Positions 46,036 through 55,750 of a stretch of DNA of 64,000 bases are shown in pieces. Numbering within the stretch: position 1 is the first letter of the stretch; every line of letters starts with the position of its first letter. This DNA comes from CAVPUA01 sp963708805 (GTDB lineage: Bacteria > Actinomycetota > Actinomycetes > Mycobacteriales > Jatrophihabitantaceae). A model generated the notes under the pieces. It was not told where the DNA came from and did no database searches. It saw only the letters and a list, made by a program, of their open reading frames with translations. A program made the translations under genes and the position numbers. The stretch covers positions 2,232,001 to 2,296,000 of the forward strand of contig CAVPUA010000003.1 of assembly GCA_963708805.1 (NCBI GenBank), given 5' to 3'.

Positions 46036-46674
46036 GTGTCGCACGAGCCCACCCAGTTGGTCGTCCTGGACCTGGTCGGTGTGTTCGTGTTCGCGCTGTC
46101 GGGTGGGCTCGCGGCGGTGCGGGCCCGGCTGGACGTATTCGGCGTCCTGTTCGTCGCCACGGTCACCGCGATCGGCGGTGGTCTGCTTCGCGACACCCTC
46201 ATCGGGCGCACCCCGCCGTCAGCGCTGAAGGACTGGCTTTACCTGGCCGTTCCCGCGGCCGCGGGACTGGTCGTCTTCTACTGGCATCCGCACGTCGAAC
46301 GGGCGCGCCATCTGGTCCTCGTGCTCGACGCCGCCGGGTTGGGACTGTTCACCGTCACCGGGACGCGGCTGGCCCTGCAATCCGGACTGGGCGTGGCGGG
46401 CGCCTGCGCCATCGGGCTCATCACCGGCATCGGCGGCGGTGTCCTGCGTGACGTCCTGCTGCGCGAGATTCCCGTCGTGCTCCGGCGCGAGATCTACGCC
46501 GTGGCGGCCCTGGCCGGGGCGGTCATCGTCTGCGTCGCCGACCGTACGCACGTGCAGGCGGTCGTCGGCGAGATCGTCGCCGTCGTGGTGGTGTTCGGCC
46601 TCCGCGTGATCGCGCTGCGACGGCACTGGTCCGCACCGCACCCGCGCGACGTGGCCGATCAGGCCGGCGCCTGA
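46036..46674 (+). CDS. TRIC-type cation channel (UPF0126)
   Basis: 212-residue membrane protein made of two UPF0126 repeats, each with a glycine motif: TAIGGGLLRDTLIGR and TGIGGGVLRDVLLRE. This is the prokaryotic TRIC potassium-permeable channel family. About seven membrane segments. GTG at 46036 follows TACGCT by 6 bases, suggesting a leaderless start. Intact. Confidence 0.9.
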   Translation: MSHEPTQLVVLDLVGVFVFALSGGLAAVRARLDVFGVLFVATVTAIGGGLLRDTLIGRTPPSALKDWLYLAVPAAAGLVVFYWHPHVERARHLVLVLDAAGLGLFTVTGTRLALQSGLGVAGACAIGLITGIGGGVLRDVLLREIPVVLRREIYAVAALAGAVIVCVADRTHVQAVVGEIVAVVVVFGLRVIALRRHWSAPHPRDVADQAGA

Positions 46675-46733
46675 CGATCGGTTCCCGGCGCGCCGGGACG
46701 ACGGCCCCGCTGCCGCCGGTTAGGGTTCACCAG

Positions 46734-48551
46734 GTGCCCCGGGCCGGCCTGGCCGCGGGGCATCAGTGCGCCGCGGTCGACGCGGCCGGCCGTGAACGGA
46801 GGACCCGGGTGGACTCAGCTGCGCACCTGCAGCAGCCATCCGAGGCGGCCTCCCAGTCGGCGCTGGGCGAGCTGGGTCGGCTGAGGGCGTGGCAGAGCGC
46901 GGCACTCGCCGCGTACGAGACCAACTCGCCGCGGCGCGACTTCCTGGTGACGGCGACGCCCGGCTCGGGCAAGACGACCTTCGCCCTGGCCCTGGCCGGC
47001 CGCCTGCTGGCCCGGCGCGCAATAGATCGCGTGGTCGTCGTCTGCCCGACCGACCATCTGCGCACCCAGTGGGCCGAGGCCGCCGACCGCGCCGGAATCG
47101 CCTTGGATCCGACCCTCTCCAACGCGGTCGGGCCGGTACGGCCGGGCCTCACCGGTTACGTGACGACCTACGCGCAGGTCGCCGCGAGGCCCGGGGTGCA
47201 CGCTGCGCGAAGCACGGCCAAGCGCACGTTGGTGATCTTGGACGAGGTCCATCACGCCGGCGATGGCCTGTCGTGGGGTGAGGCCGTCGCCGAGGCGTTC
47301 GAGCGGGCCGAACGGCGGCTCTGCCTGACCGGCACGCCGTTCAGGACGCGACCCGAGGAGCGAATCCCGTTCGTCCGCTACGACCCCGAGTCCGACGGCG
47401 GGCTGGCCAGCCGCGCCGACTTCGCCTACGGCTATCGCGATGCCCTGCGCGACGGGGTGGTGCGTCCGGTGGTGTTCGCCGCCTACACCGGTACGTCGCG
47501 CTGGCGAAACAGCGCCGGTGAGGTGGTGGCGGCCAGCCTGAGCGAGGCGGCCACGCGCAAGACCGAGGCCCATGCCTGGCGAACAGCACTGAACCCGAAG
47601 GGTCAGTGGGTGCCCCACGTCATCGCCGCCATGGACGAGCGGATCACTCACCTTCGGGCCTCCGGCATGCCGGACGCGGCGGGCCTGGTGCTGGCCAGTG
47701 ACCAGGACGACGCCCGCGCCTACGCCGAGATCGTCGAACGCGTGACGGGGCATGCTGCGGTCGTCATCGTCTCCGACGACCCGAAGGCCAGCGAACGCAT
47801 TGCGCGCTTCACCGACGGCAGCGAACGAATCGCTGTCTGCGTGCGGATGGTCAGCGAGGGCGTCGACATCCCACGCGCGGCGTGTCTGGCCTGGATGACG
47901 TCCTACCGGACGCCCCTGTTCTTCGCCCAGGCCGTCGGCCGCGTCGTCCGGGCTCGGGGCTCGCAGGAGTCGGCCACGGTGTTCCTGCCGGCGGTCCGGC
48001 CGTTGCTGACGCTGGCCGCCGAGCTCGAGAGCGAGCGCAATCACGTCATCCCGCCGCCGAAGACTTCATCGGACACCTTGGACGTCGAGGTGCCCGAACG
48101 GGCGGAGGCCGGGGTGTCGGAATACGAGGCGCTCGACGCCGACGCCGAGTTCGCCCACGTCCTGCACGCCGGGCGAGCCGTGGTAGCCGATGCCGCCGTG
48201 ATCGGCGCAGAGGACGAGGACTTCCTGGGCCTGCCTGGACTGCTCTCGCCCGAGCAGACGGCGAGCTTGCTGGCTCGACGCGACGCGTCGCTGCGAAAGC
48301 GCGCCGCCGAGGGTCAGCCGGCCGCGACGGGACAAGAGGTGCCGTCCGAGGTCTCGGCGTGGCGAGCAGCAGCCGAACTGCGTCGCGACGTGAACCGGAT
48401 GGTGTCGGTGCTCGCCGCCCGGCAGGGCGTTCCCCACGCCCAGGTCCACGCCCAGTTGCGACGGGCGGTTCCCGGTCCGCCGAGCGCCTCGGCCAGCGCG
48501 GACGTGCTCGAAGCGCGCCGCGAACATCTGATGGGGCAGCTGGCGCGTTAG
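46734..48551 (+). CDS. DEAD/DEAH-box helicase (superfamily 2)
   Basis: 605-residue superfamily 2 ATPase. Motifs are Walker A ATPGSGKTT at about residues 73-81, DEVHH (motif II) near 171, LTGTPFRT (motif III), and AQAVGRVVRARG (motif VI) with the RecA-like second domain CVRMVSEGVDIPRAACLAWM. A C-terminal region of about 170 residues includes helix-rich segments such as WRAAAELRRDVNRMVSVLAA. It resembles actinobacterial helicases of unknown duty, possibly in DNA repair. GTG at 46734 follows TAGGGT by 7 bases. Intact. Confidence 0.9.
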   Translation: MPRAGLAAGHQCAAVDAAGRERRTRVDSAAHLQQPSEAASQSALGELGRLRAWQSAALAAYETNSPRRDFLVTATPGSGKTTFALALAGRLLARRAIDRVVVVCPTDHLRTQWAEAADRAGIALDPTLSNAVGPVRPGLTGYVTTYAQVAARPGVHAARSTAKRTLVILDEVHHAGDGLSWGEAVAEAFERAERRLCLTGTPFRTRPEERIPFVRYDPESDGGLASRADFAYGYRDALRDGVVRPVVFAAYTGTSRWRNSAGEVVAASLSEAATRKTEAHAWRTALNPKGQWVPHVIAAMDERITHLRASGMPDAAGLVLASDQDDARAYAEIVERVTGHAAVVIVSDDPKASERIARFTDGSERIAVCVRMVSEGVDIPRAACLAWMTSYRTPLFFAQAVGRVVRARGSQESATVFLPAVRPLLTLAAELESERNHVIPPPKTSSDTLDVEVPERAEAGVSEYEALDADAEFAHVLHAGRAVVADAAVIGAEDEDFLGLPGLLSPEQTASLLARRDASLRKRAAEGQPAATGQEVPSEVSAWRAAAELRRDVNRMVSVLAARQGVPHAQVHAQLRRAVPGPPSASASADVLEARREHLMGQLAR

Positions 48552-49035
48552 CCCGGCGATCGCCACGCCGTCGCCGGATCGTTACGTGCGACGGCTCCGC
48601 CCGCTCACCGATCGCCGGGTTACAGCTGTGCTGGTATCTGTCCCGCCTGCCCGCCCTCTTCACCAGAGCCGGCTCGGGTTCGCACCACCGACCTGGGGTG
48701 GGCCTTCTCGGCTGTGGGCGGCGCGACACCCCGTGTCGTGGGACGTTCGAACGACTGGTGGGTAGGACGGAGTCACGACAGTCGACGACAGCCGACAAAC
48801 GGGGGAGGTTGGCGCCGAAATGAGCGGTAACAGCGGCGAAATGTATCGCTCATGAACGCGGCTACGGAACCGATTGTTTCGCTGGACGCGAACATTCTCA
48901 CAACAGCGAGGTTGTCGGGCATGTCACGGCGCGTTTGCTGGTTGTATGGCGTGACGAGGTGGACTATTGGCTCTCCGGCCCGATCCGGATGGCAGTCCAG
49001 CCCGTGACGTACGAGTCGAGAAAGAGGGTGCTGAT
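48552..49035. other. 484-base stretch without a recognised gene
   Basis: No protein of known family in either strand. I see a small inverted repeat (ATGAGCG at 48820-48826 with CGCTCAT at 48847-48853), no clear terminator for the helicase gene, and the Shine-Dalgarno of the next gene (AGAGGG at 49024). It may hold a promoter or a small RNA. Confidence 0.4.
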
Positions 49036-49260
49036 GTGACCACATTGACCGCTAGTCCGTTGACGGCCACCGACCGGTGCGACCGTTGCGGTGCCCAGGC
49101 CTACATTCGCGCCACCCTGGCATCAGGGTCCGAGCTACTGTTCTGTGCCCACCACGCCCGTGAGTACGACAACGGGCTCCGGGCGATCGAGGCTGACATC
49201 TACAACGAGGCCGACCGGCTGGCCGAGACGCCGGCCGTCGCTCCGGTCGAGGAGCGCTGA
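49036..49260 (+). CDS. DUF7455-like small zinc-binding protein
   Basis: A 74-residue protein with CDRCGAQAYIRATLASGSEL then CAHHAREY, i.e. C-x2-C and C-x2-H ligands for a zinc ribbon. It is found upstream of sigA in many actinobacteria. GTG at 49036 has AGAGGG at 6-11 bases. A strong hairpin follows 30 bases after the stop. Function unknown. Confidence 0.8.
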   Translation: MTTLTASPLTATDRCDRCGAQAYIRATLASGSELLFCAHHAREYDNGLRAIEADIYNEADRLAETPAVAPVEER

Positions 49261-49290
49261 GCGCGCCCTCAACCAGTTCGTTCACTACAC

Positions 49291-49320
49291 CGAAGGCCCC
49301 GTCCGCGGACGGGGCCTTCG
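49291..49320. terminator. Perfect GC-rich hairpin terminator
   Basis: Stem CGAAGGCCCCGTCC (49291-49304) with GGACGGGGCCTTCG (49307-49320), 14 bp perfect. It follows the DUF7455 gene. Confidence 0.85.
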
Positions 49321-49378
49321 GCGTTCTCTGTCCGCTGCGTCACTGCGGGTGCCGCCCGCACTCGCTAGCGTCCAATGA

Positions 49379-50017
49379 ATGGCTGACTATGTGGCGCAGG
49401 ACTTCATCGGCGCCCGGGCGGCCGGCGACGGGTGGTTCGGGATCGGACCCATCGACCCGGCCACCGCCGACGGCTTCGACGACAGCGTCGGCCGGCTACG
49501 GGCGCTTCAGGACCAGCTGGCCTCGGTGACGCCTACTCCGGCGGCCTGCGCGCGCGTGAATGAGCTCCTCGATGCGGCGATCGAGCTTCTCCAGCCGCAC
49601 ACCGCTCAGATGGGCCATCAGCTCGTCGGCCGCCTGCTCGACCGACCAGGACGTGGGCAGGCGCTGATTCCGGCCTACGTCATCGACGACTTCGACGGGG
49701 TGACCCTGCGCGGCCGGGTGGACTTCAGCGCGTTCTACATCGGAGGCAATGGCGCCATCCATGGCGGCGCGATTCCCCTGCTGTTCGACGAACTGATGGG
49801 CTGGACCGGCGCCTACCAGCGGCCCCGCATGCGCACGGCGTACCTGCACGTCGACTTCCGTAGCCCGGCCATGTTCGGCCACGAGCTGACCTTTCGCGTC
49901 TGGGTGGAGCGCGAAGAAGGCCGCAAGGTGTTCGTCCGCGGCACGCTGGAGGACGGTGAGACGCGCGTTGCCGATGTCGAAGGCCTCTGGGTGATCTTGC
50001 GCCCGGGCCAGACGTGA
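49379..50017 (+). CDS. PaaI-type hotdog thioesterase
   Basis: 212-residue protein with a C-terminal hotdog fold: GAIHGGAIPLLFDELMGWTG (the catalytic Glu/Asp helix at about residues 125-140), AYLHVDFRSPAMFGHELTFR and GRKVFVRGTLEDG. It probably hydrolyses an acyl-CoA; substrate unknown. The N-terminal 70 residues are helical and family-specific. ATG at 49379 follows TAGCGT by 7 bases; leaderless start likely. It converges on sigA with 4 bases between the stops. Intact. Confidence 0.85.
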   Translation: MADYVAQDFIGARAAGDGWFGIGPIDPATADGFDDSVGRLRALQDQLASVTPTPAACARVNELLDAAIELLQPHTAQMGHQLVGRLLDRPGRGQALIPAYVIDDFDGVTLRGRVDFSAFYIGGNGAIHGGAIPLLFDELMGWTGAYQRPRMRTAYLHVDFRSPAMFGHELTFRVWVEREEGRKVFVRGTLEDGETRVADVEGLWVILRPGQT

Positions 50018-50021
50018 TCGA

Positions 50022-51476
50022 CTAGTCGAGGTAGTCGCGCAGAACCTGCGACCGGGAGGGGTGGCGCAGCTTCGACATCGTCTTCGACTCGATCTGGCGG
50101 ATCCGTTCGCGGGTCACGCCGTAGACCTGACCGATCTCGTCGAGCGTGCGGGGCTGGCCGTCGGTGAGACCGAACCGAAGCTTGACCACGCCGGCCTCGC
50201 GCTCGGAGAGCGTCTGCAGCACCGACTGCAGCTGGTCCTGGAGCAGGGTGAAGGACACGGCATCGACCGCGACCACGGCTTCGGAGTCCTCGATGAAGTC
50301 ACCGAGCTGGCTGTCGCCCTCGTCGCCGATCGTCTGGTCGAGGCTGATCGGCTCGCGGGCGTACTGCTGGATCTCGAGCACCTTGTCCGGGGTGATGTCC
50401 ATTTCCTTGGCGAGCTCCTCCGGCGTGGGCTCGCGGCCGAGGTCTTGGAGCAGCTCACGCTGGATACGTCCGAGCTTGTTGATGACCTCGACCATGTGGA
50501 CGGGGATGCGGATCGTGCGCGCCTGGTCGGCCATGGCGCGCGTGATGGCCTGCCGGATCCACCACGTCGCGTAGGTCGAGAACTTGTAGCCCTTGGTGTA
50601 GTCGAACTTCTCGACGGCACGGATCAGGCCGAGGTTGCCCTCCTGGATCAGGTCGAGGAAGGCCATGCCGCGACCGGTGTAACGCTTGGCCAAGGACACC
50701 ACGAGCCGCAGGTTCGCCTCGAGCAGGTGGTTCTTCGCCCGCTCGCCGTCGCGAACGATCCAGCGCAGGTCACGCTTGATCTGCATTGCCAACTTCTCGT
50801 TCGATTCCTCGGCCTGCCGAAGGCGCTCGGCACCGTAGAGCCCAGCCTCGATTCGCTTGGCGAGGTCGACCTCCTCCTCGGCGTTGAGCAGGGCGACCTT
50901 GCCGATCTGCTTGAGATAGGCACGGACCGAGTCGGCCGAGGCGGTCATCTCGGCGTCCTTGCGGGCTTGCCGCAACGCCTCGGACTCTTCCTCGTCGTCC
51001 CAGACGAACTCGGTGGACTCGCCCTCGGCGGCCGGCGCAGCGGCCTCGCCCTCGGCACCGTCGGCGCCGACGACCTCGACCACGTCGACCTCGTCTTCGA
51101 TGACGACCTCTTCGAGCACGACTTCCTCGACGTCGCCCTTGCCCGCACCCTTGGCCGAGGTCTTGGCCGGAGCAGCTTTGCTGGTCTTGGCGGTGGTCTT
51201 GGCCGCGACCTTCGTGGCGGGCTTGGTCGCGGACTTGGCCGGCGGTGCCGTCTTGGCCGCGGACTTCGTAGCCGACTTGGCGGGAGCCGCCGCCTTGGTG
51301 GGCGCGCTCGCCTTGGCCGGAGCCGCCTTCGCGGGCTTGGCCGCGCTCACGCTGGTAACCCGCTTGGTCGCGGTCGCGGCAGTCTCGACCGCCGGACGGA
51401 CCGCGGACGTGGAGCCGGCCGAGGTTTCCGAGCTGGTGGGGCTAGTCAGGTCCGTTGTCGTCGTTCTGGGAGCCAC
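50022..51476 (-). CDS. sigA: Principal RNA polymerase sigma factor SigA (RpoD/HrdB)
   Basis: Housekeeping sigma factor of 484 residues. A tail of about 170 residues is rich in Ala, Lys and Pro and then acidic (EEVVLEEVVIEDEVDVVEVV). Region 1.2-2.4 follows (DSVRAYLKQIGKVALL, LIQEGNLGLIRAVEKFDYTK, STYATWWIRQAITRAMADQA), then 3 (EVINKLGRIQRELLQDLGRE) and 4.2 (GVTRERIRQIESKTMSKLRH). GTG at 51476 has AAAGG upstream. A 7-bp hairpin lies 24-42 bases upstream of the start (51500-51518), and a candidate -10 TACAAT is on the minus strand at 51627-51632. Intact. Confidence 0.96.
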   Translation of the reverse strand: MAPRTTTTDLTSPTSSETSAGSTSAVRPAVETAATATKRVTSVSAAKPAKAAPAKASAPTKAAAPAKSATKSAAKTAPPAKSATKPATKVAAKTTAKTSKAAPAKTSAKGAGKGDVEEVVLEEVVIEDEVDVVEVVGADGAEGEAAAPAAEGESTEFVWDDEEESEALRQARKDAEMTASADSVRAYLKQIGKVALLNAEEEVDLAKRIEAGLYGAERLRQAEESNEKLAMQIKRDLRWIVRDGERAKNHLLEANLRLVVSLAKRYTGRGMAFLDLIQEGNLGLIRAVEKFDYTKGYKFSTYATWWIRQAITRAMADQARTIRIPVHMVEVINKLGRIQRELLQDLGREPTPEELAKEMDITPDKVLEIQQYAREPISLDQTIGDEGDSQLGDFIEDSEAVVAVDAVSFTLLQDQLQSVLQTLSEREAGVVKLRFGLTDGQPRTLDEIGQVYGVTRERIRQIESKTMSKLRHPSRSQVLRDYLD

Positions 51477-51688
51477 TGTGACCTTTCGACCAAACGTGGG
51501 CGCGGGCAAAACCCGCGCGCGGGAACGGATCCGCACTGAGCGGAAGAGAATGGACCCCGGCTCGCGGACTGTCGGTTGGCTCAAATCGAACCCAGTTATC
51601 GCGTAGCGGCGCAGGCGCCGTAGGCCATTGTACTTCGCGCCGCTGCGATTGCGAGCCGAGCTCGTCGATCACGCTCTGGAGTGTCGGA

Positions 51689-52580
51689 TCAGGATTTCTG
51701 GCGTTCCAGCGCGGCCATCGCCGCACCGACGATTCCGGCGTTGTTCAGCAGCACGGCCGGCTTCACGGGCGTGTGCAGGTCGAGCAATGGCACCCACTTC
51801 TCGGAATCCTTGCTGACGCCGCCACCGACGACGAACAGGTCCGGAGTGAAGAGGTGCTCGACGTGCGCCATGTACTTCTGCACCCGCTTGGCCCACTTCG
51901 CGTAGGACATCTTGTGCTCGTCCTTGACCGATGCCGCAGCGCGCGTCTCGGCGTCGTAGCCGTCGAGTTCGAGATGGCCCGAGTTCGGTGTTCGGGACCA
52001 GCTGGCCGTCCATGATCAACGCGCTGCCGATGCCGGTTCCGAAGGTCAGCAGGATGACGACCCCGGGGACGTCCTTGGCCGCGCCGAACCGAGCCTCGGC
52101 GACGCCCGCGGCGTCGGCGTCGTTCAGCACGGTCACCGAGCGCGACGTCGCTTTGGTGAAGACGTCATCGACATCGGTGCCGATCCAGCTCTTGTCCACG
52201 TTGGCGGCTGAGCGCGCCACGCCGTGCTGGATCACGGCGGGGAACGTCGCGCCGATGGGGGATTGCCCACCGATCTGCTCGGCCAGCTGACGCACCACAG
52301 CCGCGACGGCGTCCGGGGTCGAGGGCTGGGGAGTCACGATCCGCAGCCGTTGAGTGATCAGCTTGCCGGTCGTCGTGTGGACGAGCGCGCCCTTGATGCC
52401 GCTGCCGCCGATGTCGATCCCGAGGGCGGTGTCCGACGCGTCGATCTGGGATGTGTCCGGCGGCGCGGCACTCGACCCGGCCGATGACGCCGCCGTGTCG
52501 GAGGGATCCGGCGAGGCGCCGCGGTCGTCCATGGGCTCACTCGATCCGGTCGACCCGCTTGAGCCATTCGACTCGGCCAT
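51689..52580 (-). CDS. ppgK: Polyphosphate glucokinase (one frameshift)
   Basis: ROK-type kinase that phosphorylates glucose using polyphosphate or ATP. The phosphate motif GIDIGGSGIKGALV, LNDADAAGVAEARFG and TFGTGIGSALIMDG are clear. A frameshift near 51985 precedes HLELDGYDAE-like sequence and the end GIVGAAMAALERQKS. About 296 residues; a Ser/Gly-rich tail of about 50 residues precedes the domain. ATG at 52580 has AGGAG 8 bases upstream. It lies next to sigA and suhB, as in mycobacteria. Confidence 0.92.
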
Positions 52581-52691
52581 GATGTCACTCCTGTGCTGCG
52601 CCGCGTTGCGCGAGTGGGGTTTCGGTCTCGACGACAACAAACCCTATCCCGCCGTGTGCTGCGATGTCGCACGGTATGTTGCGATCAGTCC

Positions 52692-53527
52692 GTGACTGAC
52701 GAGATCACGCCCGCGGACGCCGACGTCCGTGAGCTGGGCGAGCTGGCAACCCGGCTTGCTGTGTCGGCCGGCGTGATCGCGAGGGAGGGTCGTCGGGCGG
52801 GATTCCTCGTCGCGACGAAGTCGACCGACACCGACGTGGTCACCGAGGTCGATCGGCGGGTGGAGACGTGGCTGGGCGACGCGATCCGATCCGCGCGACC
52901 GGCCGACTCCGTCCTCGGTGAGGAGGGTGGCGCGCGCGAAGGCACCTCGTCGGTCCGCTGGATCGTCGACCCCATCGACGGCACGGTCAACTTCACGCTG
53001 GGCCTGCCGCAGTACGCCGTGTCCGTTGGCGGTGGAAGTCGACGGCGACGTGGTCGCGGGTTGCGTCCACAACCCGGAGTCCGGCGAGACCTTCTCGGCC
53101 ACGGTGGGCCATGGGGCGTTCCTGAGGCGCGACGCCGGCGGCGCGACCCGGCTGCACGGTCCGCGCGGAGTGCCCGTCGATCGCATGGTCGTCGGCACCG
53201 GCTTCGGCTACGACGCCCGGCGCCGCCGCGCGCAGGCGGCGGTCCTTCCGGAGCTGCTGCCGAGGATCGGCGACATCCGCCGGCTCGGGGCGGCCAGCCT
53301 CGACCTGTGCGCCGTCGCGGCGGGCACGCTCGACGGTTACTTCGAAGTCGGCTTGAACCTGTGGGACTACGCGGCCGGCCTGCTGATCGCGCACGAGGCG
53401 GGCTGCGTGTCGAGCGGGCTGCGCGGGCGGCCCGCCGGCACCGGCTTCACGGCCGTGTGCGGCGCGGATGCCGGCGCGGCCTTCTTCGGACTGCTCGGCC
53501 GACGTCGGTGCCGATCTGCCGGAATGA
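52692..53527 (+). CDS. suhB: Inositol-1-monophosphatase family protein (two frameshifts)
   Basis: Magnesium-dependent phosphatase of the IMPase fold, about 278 residues. Metal-binding motifs are LGEEGGAREG and WIVDPIDGTVNF (motif A) and NLWDYAAGLLIAHEAGC (motif B). Frameshifts are near 53033 and 53500; the corrected end reads FFGLLADVGADLPE with stop at 53525-53527. GTG at 52692; TATGTT lies 11 bases upstream. It ends three bases from the convergent cei gene. Confidence 0.92.
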
Positions 53528-53530
53528 CGA

Positions 53531-54122
53531 TCAGCAGGTCGTCGACGTGTGCGTCACCGTCGGGGTCGGAATCACGGCGCCCGGCGCGGCCTGGGTCACG
53601 TGGGCGGCCTTGAGCGCGGCCGCGGCGGCCGCACTGGGTGGCGACGGCGGTGAACTTCGCTCCGACGGCGACGTCGACGATCGCTCCCGCACGCTGATCG
53701 GGGACCTCGACCGAACCAGGAAGGTAGTACAGCAGCAGGTCGGCGCCGAGTTTCCCGCTGGGCCCGAATCGGAGTTCGGCGACCCCGGCGACCGGGTACC
53801 GGCTCGTCGTGTCGTTCGCCGGCGCCGCCGCCTGCTTGAAACCGAGCTTGACCAGATCAGCGCTCGTGGTCGTCGCCAGTCCGTTCTTGGTTGTGGAGTT
53901 CAACACGTCGAAGCTCACCGAGGCCGCTGCCGGCAGGACGGTGTTGGGGGGCGCGGCCGCCGTCGTCGAGCAGGTCTTCGTCGTGGTCGCCTGAGCCGAC
54001 GACTCGCCCGATCGATGGATGACGCGCCACCACACGAGCGCGGTCAGCAGGGCCAGACCCAGCAGAAAAGCCAGTGCTGGCAGCGGTCGGCGTACCGATG
54101 TCGAGCGCTCGGGCTGGGACAT
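53531..54122 (-). CDS. cei: Envelope integrity protein Cei (LytR_C domain), one frameshift
   Basis: Membrane protein with one N-terminal helix (LPALAFLLGLALLTALVWW) and an extracytoplasmic LytR_C domain (VSFDVLNSTTKNGLATTTSA, LVKLGFKQAAAP, VAELRFGPSGKLGADLLLYY), like Rv2700 Cei. A missing base near 53625 hides the Ala/Pro/Thr-rich end, which then closes at TGA 53531-53533. ATG at 54122. About 197 residues. Position between suhB and DUF4193 fits mycobacteria. Confidence 0.85.
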
Positions 54123-54601
54123 GAACCGCGTTCGCTCCCTGCTCGCTCGACGTGCCGGACATCCCCGACACGGTTTTGACACCGAGGTGAAACCGCGCCA
54201 GCCAAGCGGCGCATCGGTGGAAACCGCCGCCGGCTGGATGAACAGAAGACTAACCCGGCCCGCTCCGGGAATCGGGACGCCTCCCCGTGGTGTTGGGCGT
54301 GGCGTAAACGCGGTACCGTTCCGCGGCCTGGGCTATCTAGGACCGCGAGCGAGGCACTTCTCGTCCTGGGCGCTGCGATGTCGCAGAAGGTGCAGCGTGG
54401 CGCCCGCTGAGTTCGATTCGCCGTCGAATGCCTTCGGGCAGGGCACGATCGTTAGGAGTTTGCACGGGCCGGGCACAAAATCGCATCCCAGTGCGTTGCA
54501 TGGGCGCTGGCTGAGTTCGGATCGTGGCGGACGAGCAGCTGACACGGTGAGTAAAGACAGCACGACCCCCCGCTAGTAGCTAGGAACAGGAGTGATGGCC
54601 G
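54123..54601. other. 479-base stretch without a recognised gene
   Basis: Upstream of the divergent cei and DUF4193 genes. Long frames here are GC-driven and have no family features. A weak promoter-like pair TTAGGA / CAAAAT (54476-54481) is 18 bases apart and would give DUF4193 a leader of about 115 bases. Confidence 0.35.
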
Positions 54602-54911
54602 ATGGCCACCGATTACGACGCCCCCCGTCGCGGCGACGTCGACGAACTGAGCGAGGATTCGCTCGAGGAGCTCAAGGCGCGCCGCGCCGAGGCCCAGTCG
54701 GGCACGATCGACGTCGACGAGACCGAACTGAACGAAGCGCTCGAACTTGCCGGGCGCGGATCTGTCCAGCTTGTCCGGTGAGGAGCTCACCGTTCGGGTG
54801 ATCCCCAAGCAGGAGGACGAGTTCACCTGCTCGAGCTGCTTCCTGGTGCACCACCGTTCGCGGCTGGCGCGCGAGAAGAACGGCCAGATGATCTGCCGCG
54901 ACTGCGCCTGA
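54602..54911 (+). CDS. DUF4193 zinc-ribbon protein (one frameshift)
   Basis: Conserved small actinobacterial protein (Rv2699c family). Start MATDYDAPRRGDVDELSEDS with LEELKARRAE, then after one extra C near 54755 LSGEELTVRVIPKQEDEFTC, and the zinc ribbon CSSC ... CRDCA at the very end. ATG at 54602 is preferred to ATG at 54594 because AGGAG at 54588-54592 fits it and the frame is right. About 102 residues. Function unknown; highly conserved. Confidence 0.9.
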
Positions 54912-54964
54912 CTCAGGCCGTCTGACCTGGACATCGAGCGGGGCCACGCCGGCGAGCGGCGCCG

Positions 54965-55713
54965 TCAGAGCGCGCTCCTGAGCGTGATCCCGCCGTCGAG
55001 CACGAGCGTCTGCCCGGTCATCCAGGCCGCGTCGTCCGAGGCGAGGAACGCAACCGCCGCGGCGACGTCTTCGGGCACGCCCAGCCGGCCCAGCGCGTAA
55101 TTCGCGGCCGACTCCGCCTCGTGCCCCTCGTACAGGGCAGTCGCGAACCGGGTCTTGACCACGGCAGGCGCTACGGCGTTGACCCGTACGCGGGGCGCGA
55201 GCTCGCTCGGCCAGCTGCGTGGTCAGCCCGATCAGCGCCGCCTTGCTGACGCCGTAGTAGGCGATTCCGGGCGCCGGATGCAGACCGGCGATCGACGCCA
55301 CGTTCACGATCGAGGCCCCTTCGCCGAGTCCCTGCTCGACCGCTGTTCGCACCCACGAGAGCGCCGCGAGGACGTTGACCTCCATGATCTTGCGGGCGGC
55401 TCCCGGGTCGAGTTCGAGAAGCGTTCCGTAGGCGGGGTTGATGCCGGTGTTGTTGACCAGCACGTCCAGCCGCCCGAATCGTTCGATGCGCCGCGGCCAC
55501 CGCCTCGGCCTGATGTGCCGTGTCGTCGGCCTTACCCGCGATGCCGATCGCGACGTCGGCCCCCAGCGACTCGACCGCCGCGGCCAGTGGATCGGGCTGG
55601 CGCGCGGTGATCGCAGACGCGGCCCCCCTCGCGACGATCCGGGTAGCCGAGCGCAGCCCGATTCCGCGGCTGGCCCCGGTGATCAGTGCGACCTTGCCCT
55701 CGAAGCGATTCAT
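54965..55713 (-). CDS. Short-chain dehydrogenase, FabG-like (two frameshifts)
   Basis: SDR oxidoreductase of about 249 residues. It has VALITGASRGIGLRSATRIV, DVLVNNTGINPAYG (NNTG in place of NNAG), SIVNVASIAGLHPAPGIAYY with YYGVSK, and the closing MTGQTLVLDGGITLRSAL. Frameshifts near 55485 and 55195. ATG at 55713. Substrate unknown. Confidence 0.88.
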
Positions 55714-55750
55714 CCGGTGACCATATCGGCGCGCCGCGGCGACCTCAGCG

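Noticed and set aside
48922..49008. 28-codon frame starting MSRRVCWLYGVTRW before the DUF7455 gene
   Set aside because: No convincing ribosome binding site and too short to judge; left as part of the gap.
48552..49035. c-di-AMP (ydaO) riboswitch
   Set aside because: I could not find the conserved riboswitch segments; the match was only by position.
50061..51539. 492-residue open frame antisense to sigA
   Set aside because: Leu/Gly/Arg/Asp-rich composition typical of the reverse of a GC-rich gene; no family features.
54019..54576. Open frame through the cei-DUF4193 gap
   Set aside because: Starts inside cei antisense, lacks a ribosome binding site and any recognisable domain.
55477..55500. 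NNTG in the second SDR as loss of the NNAG motif
   Set aside because: Thr for Ala is tolerated in SDR proteins and may itself be a sequence error.
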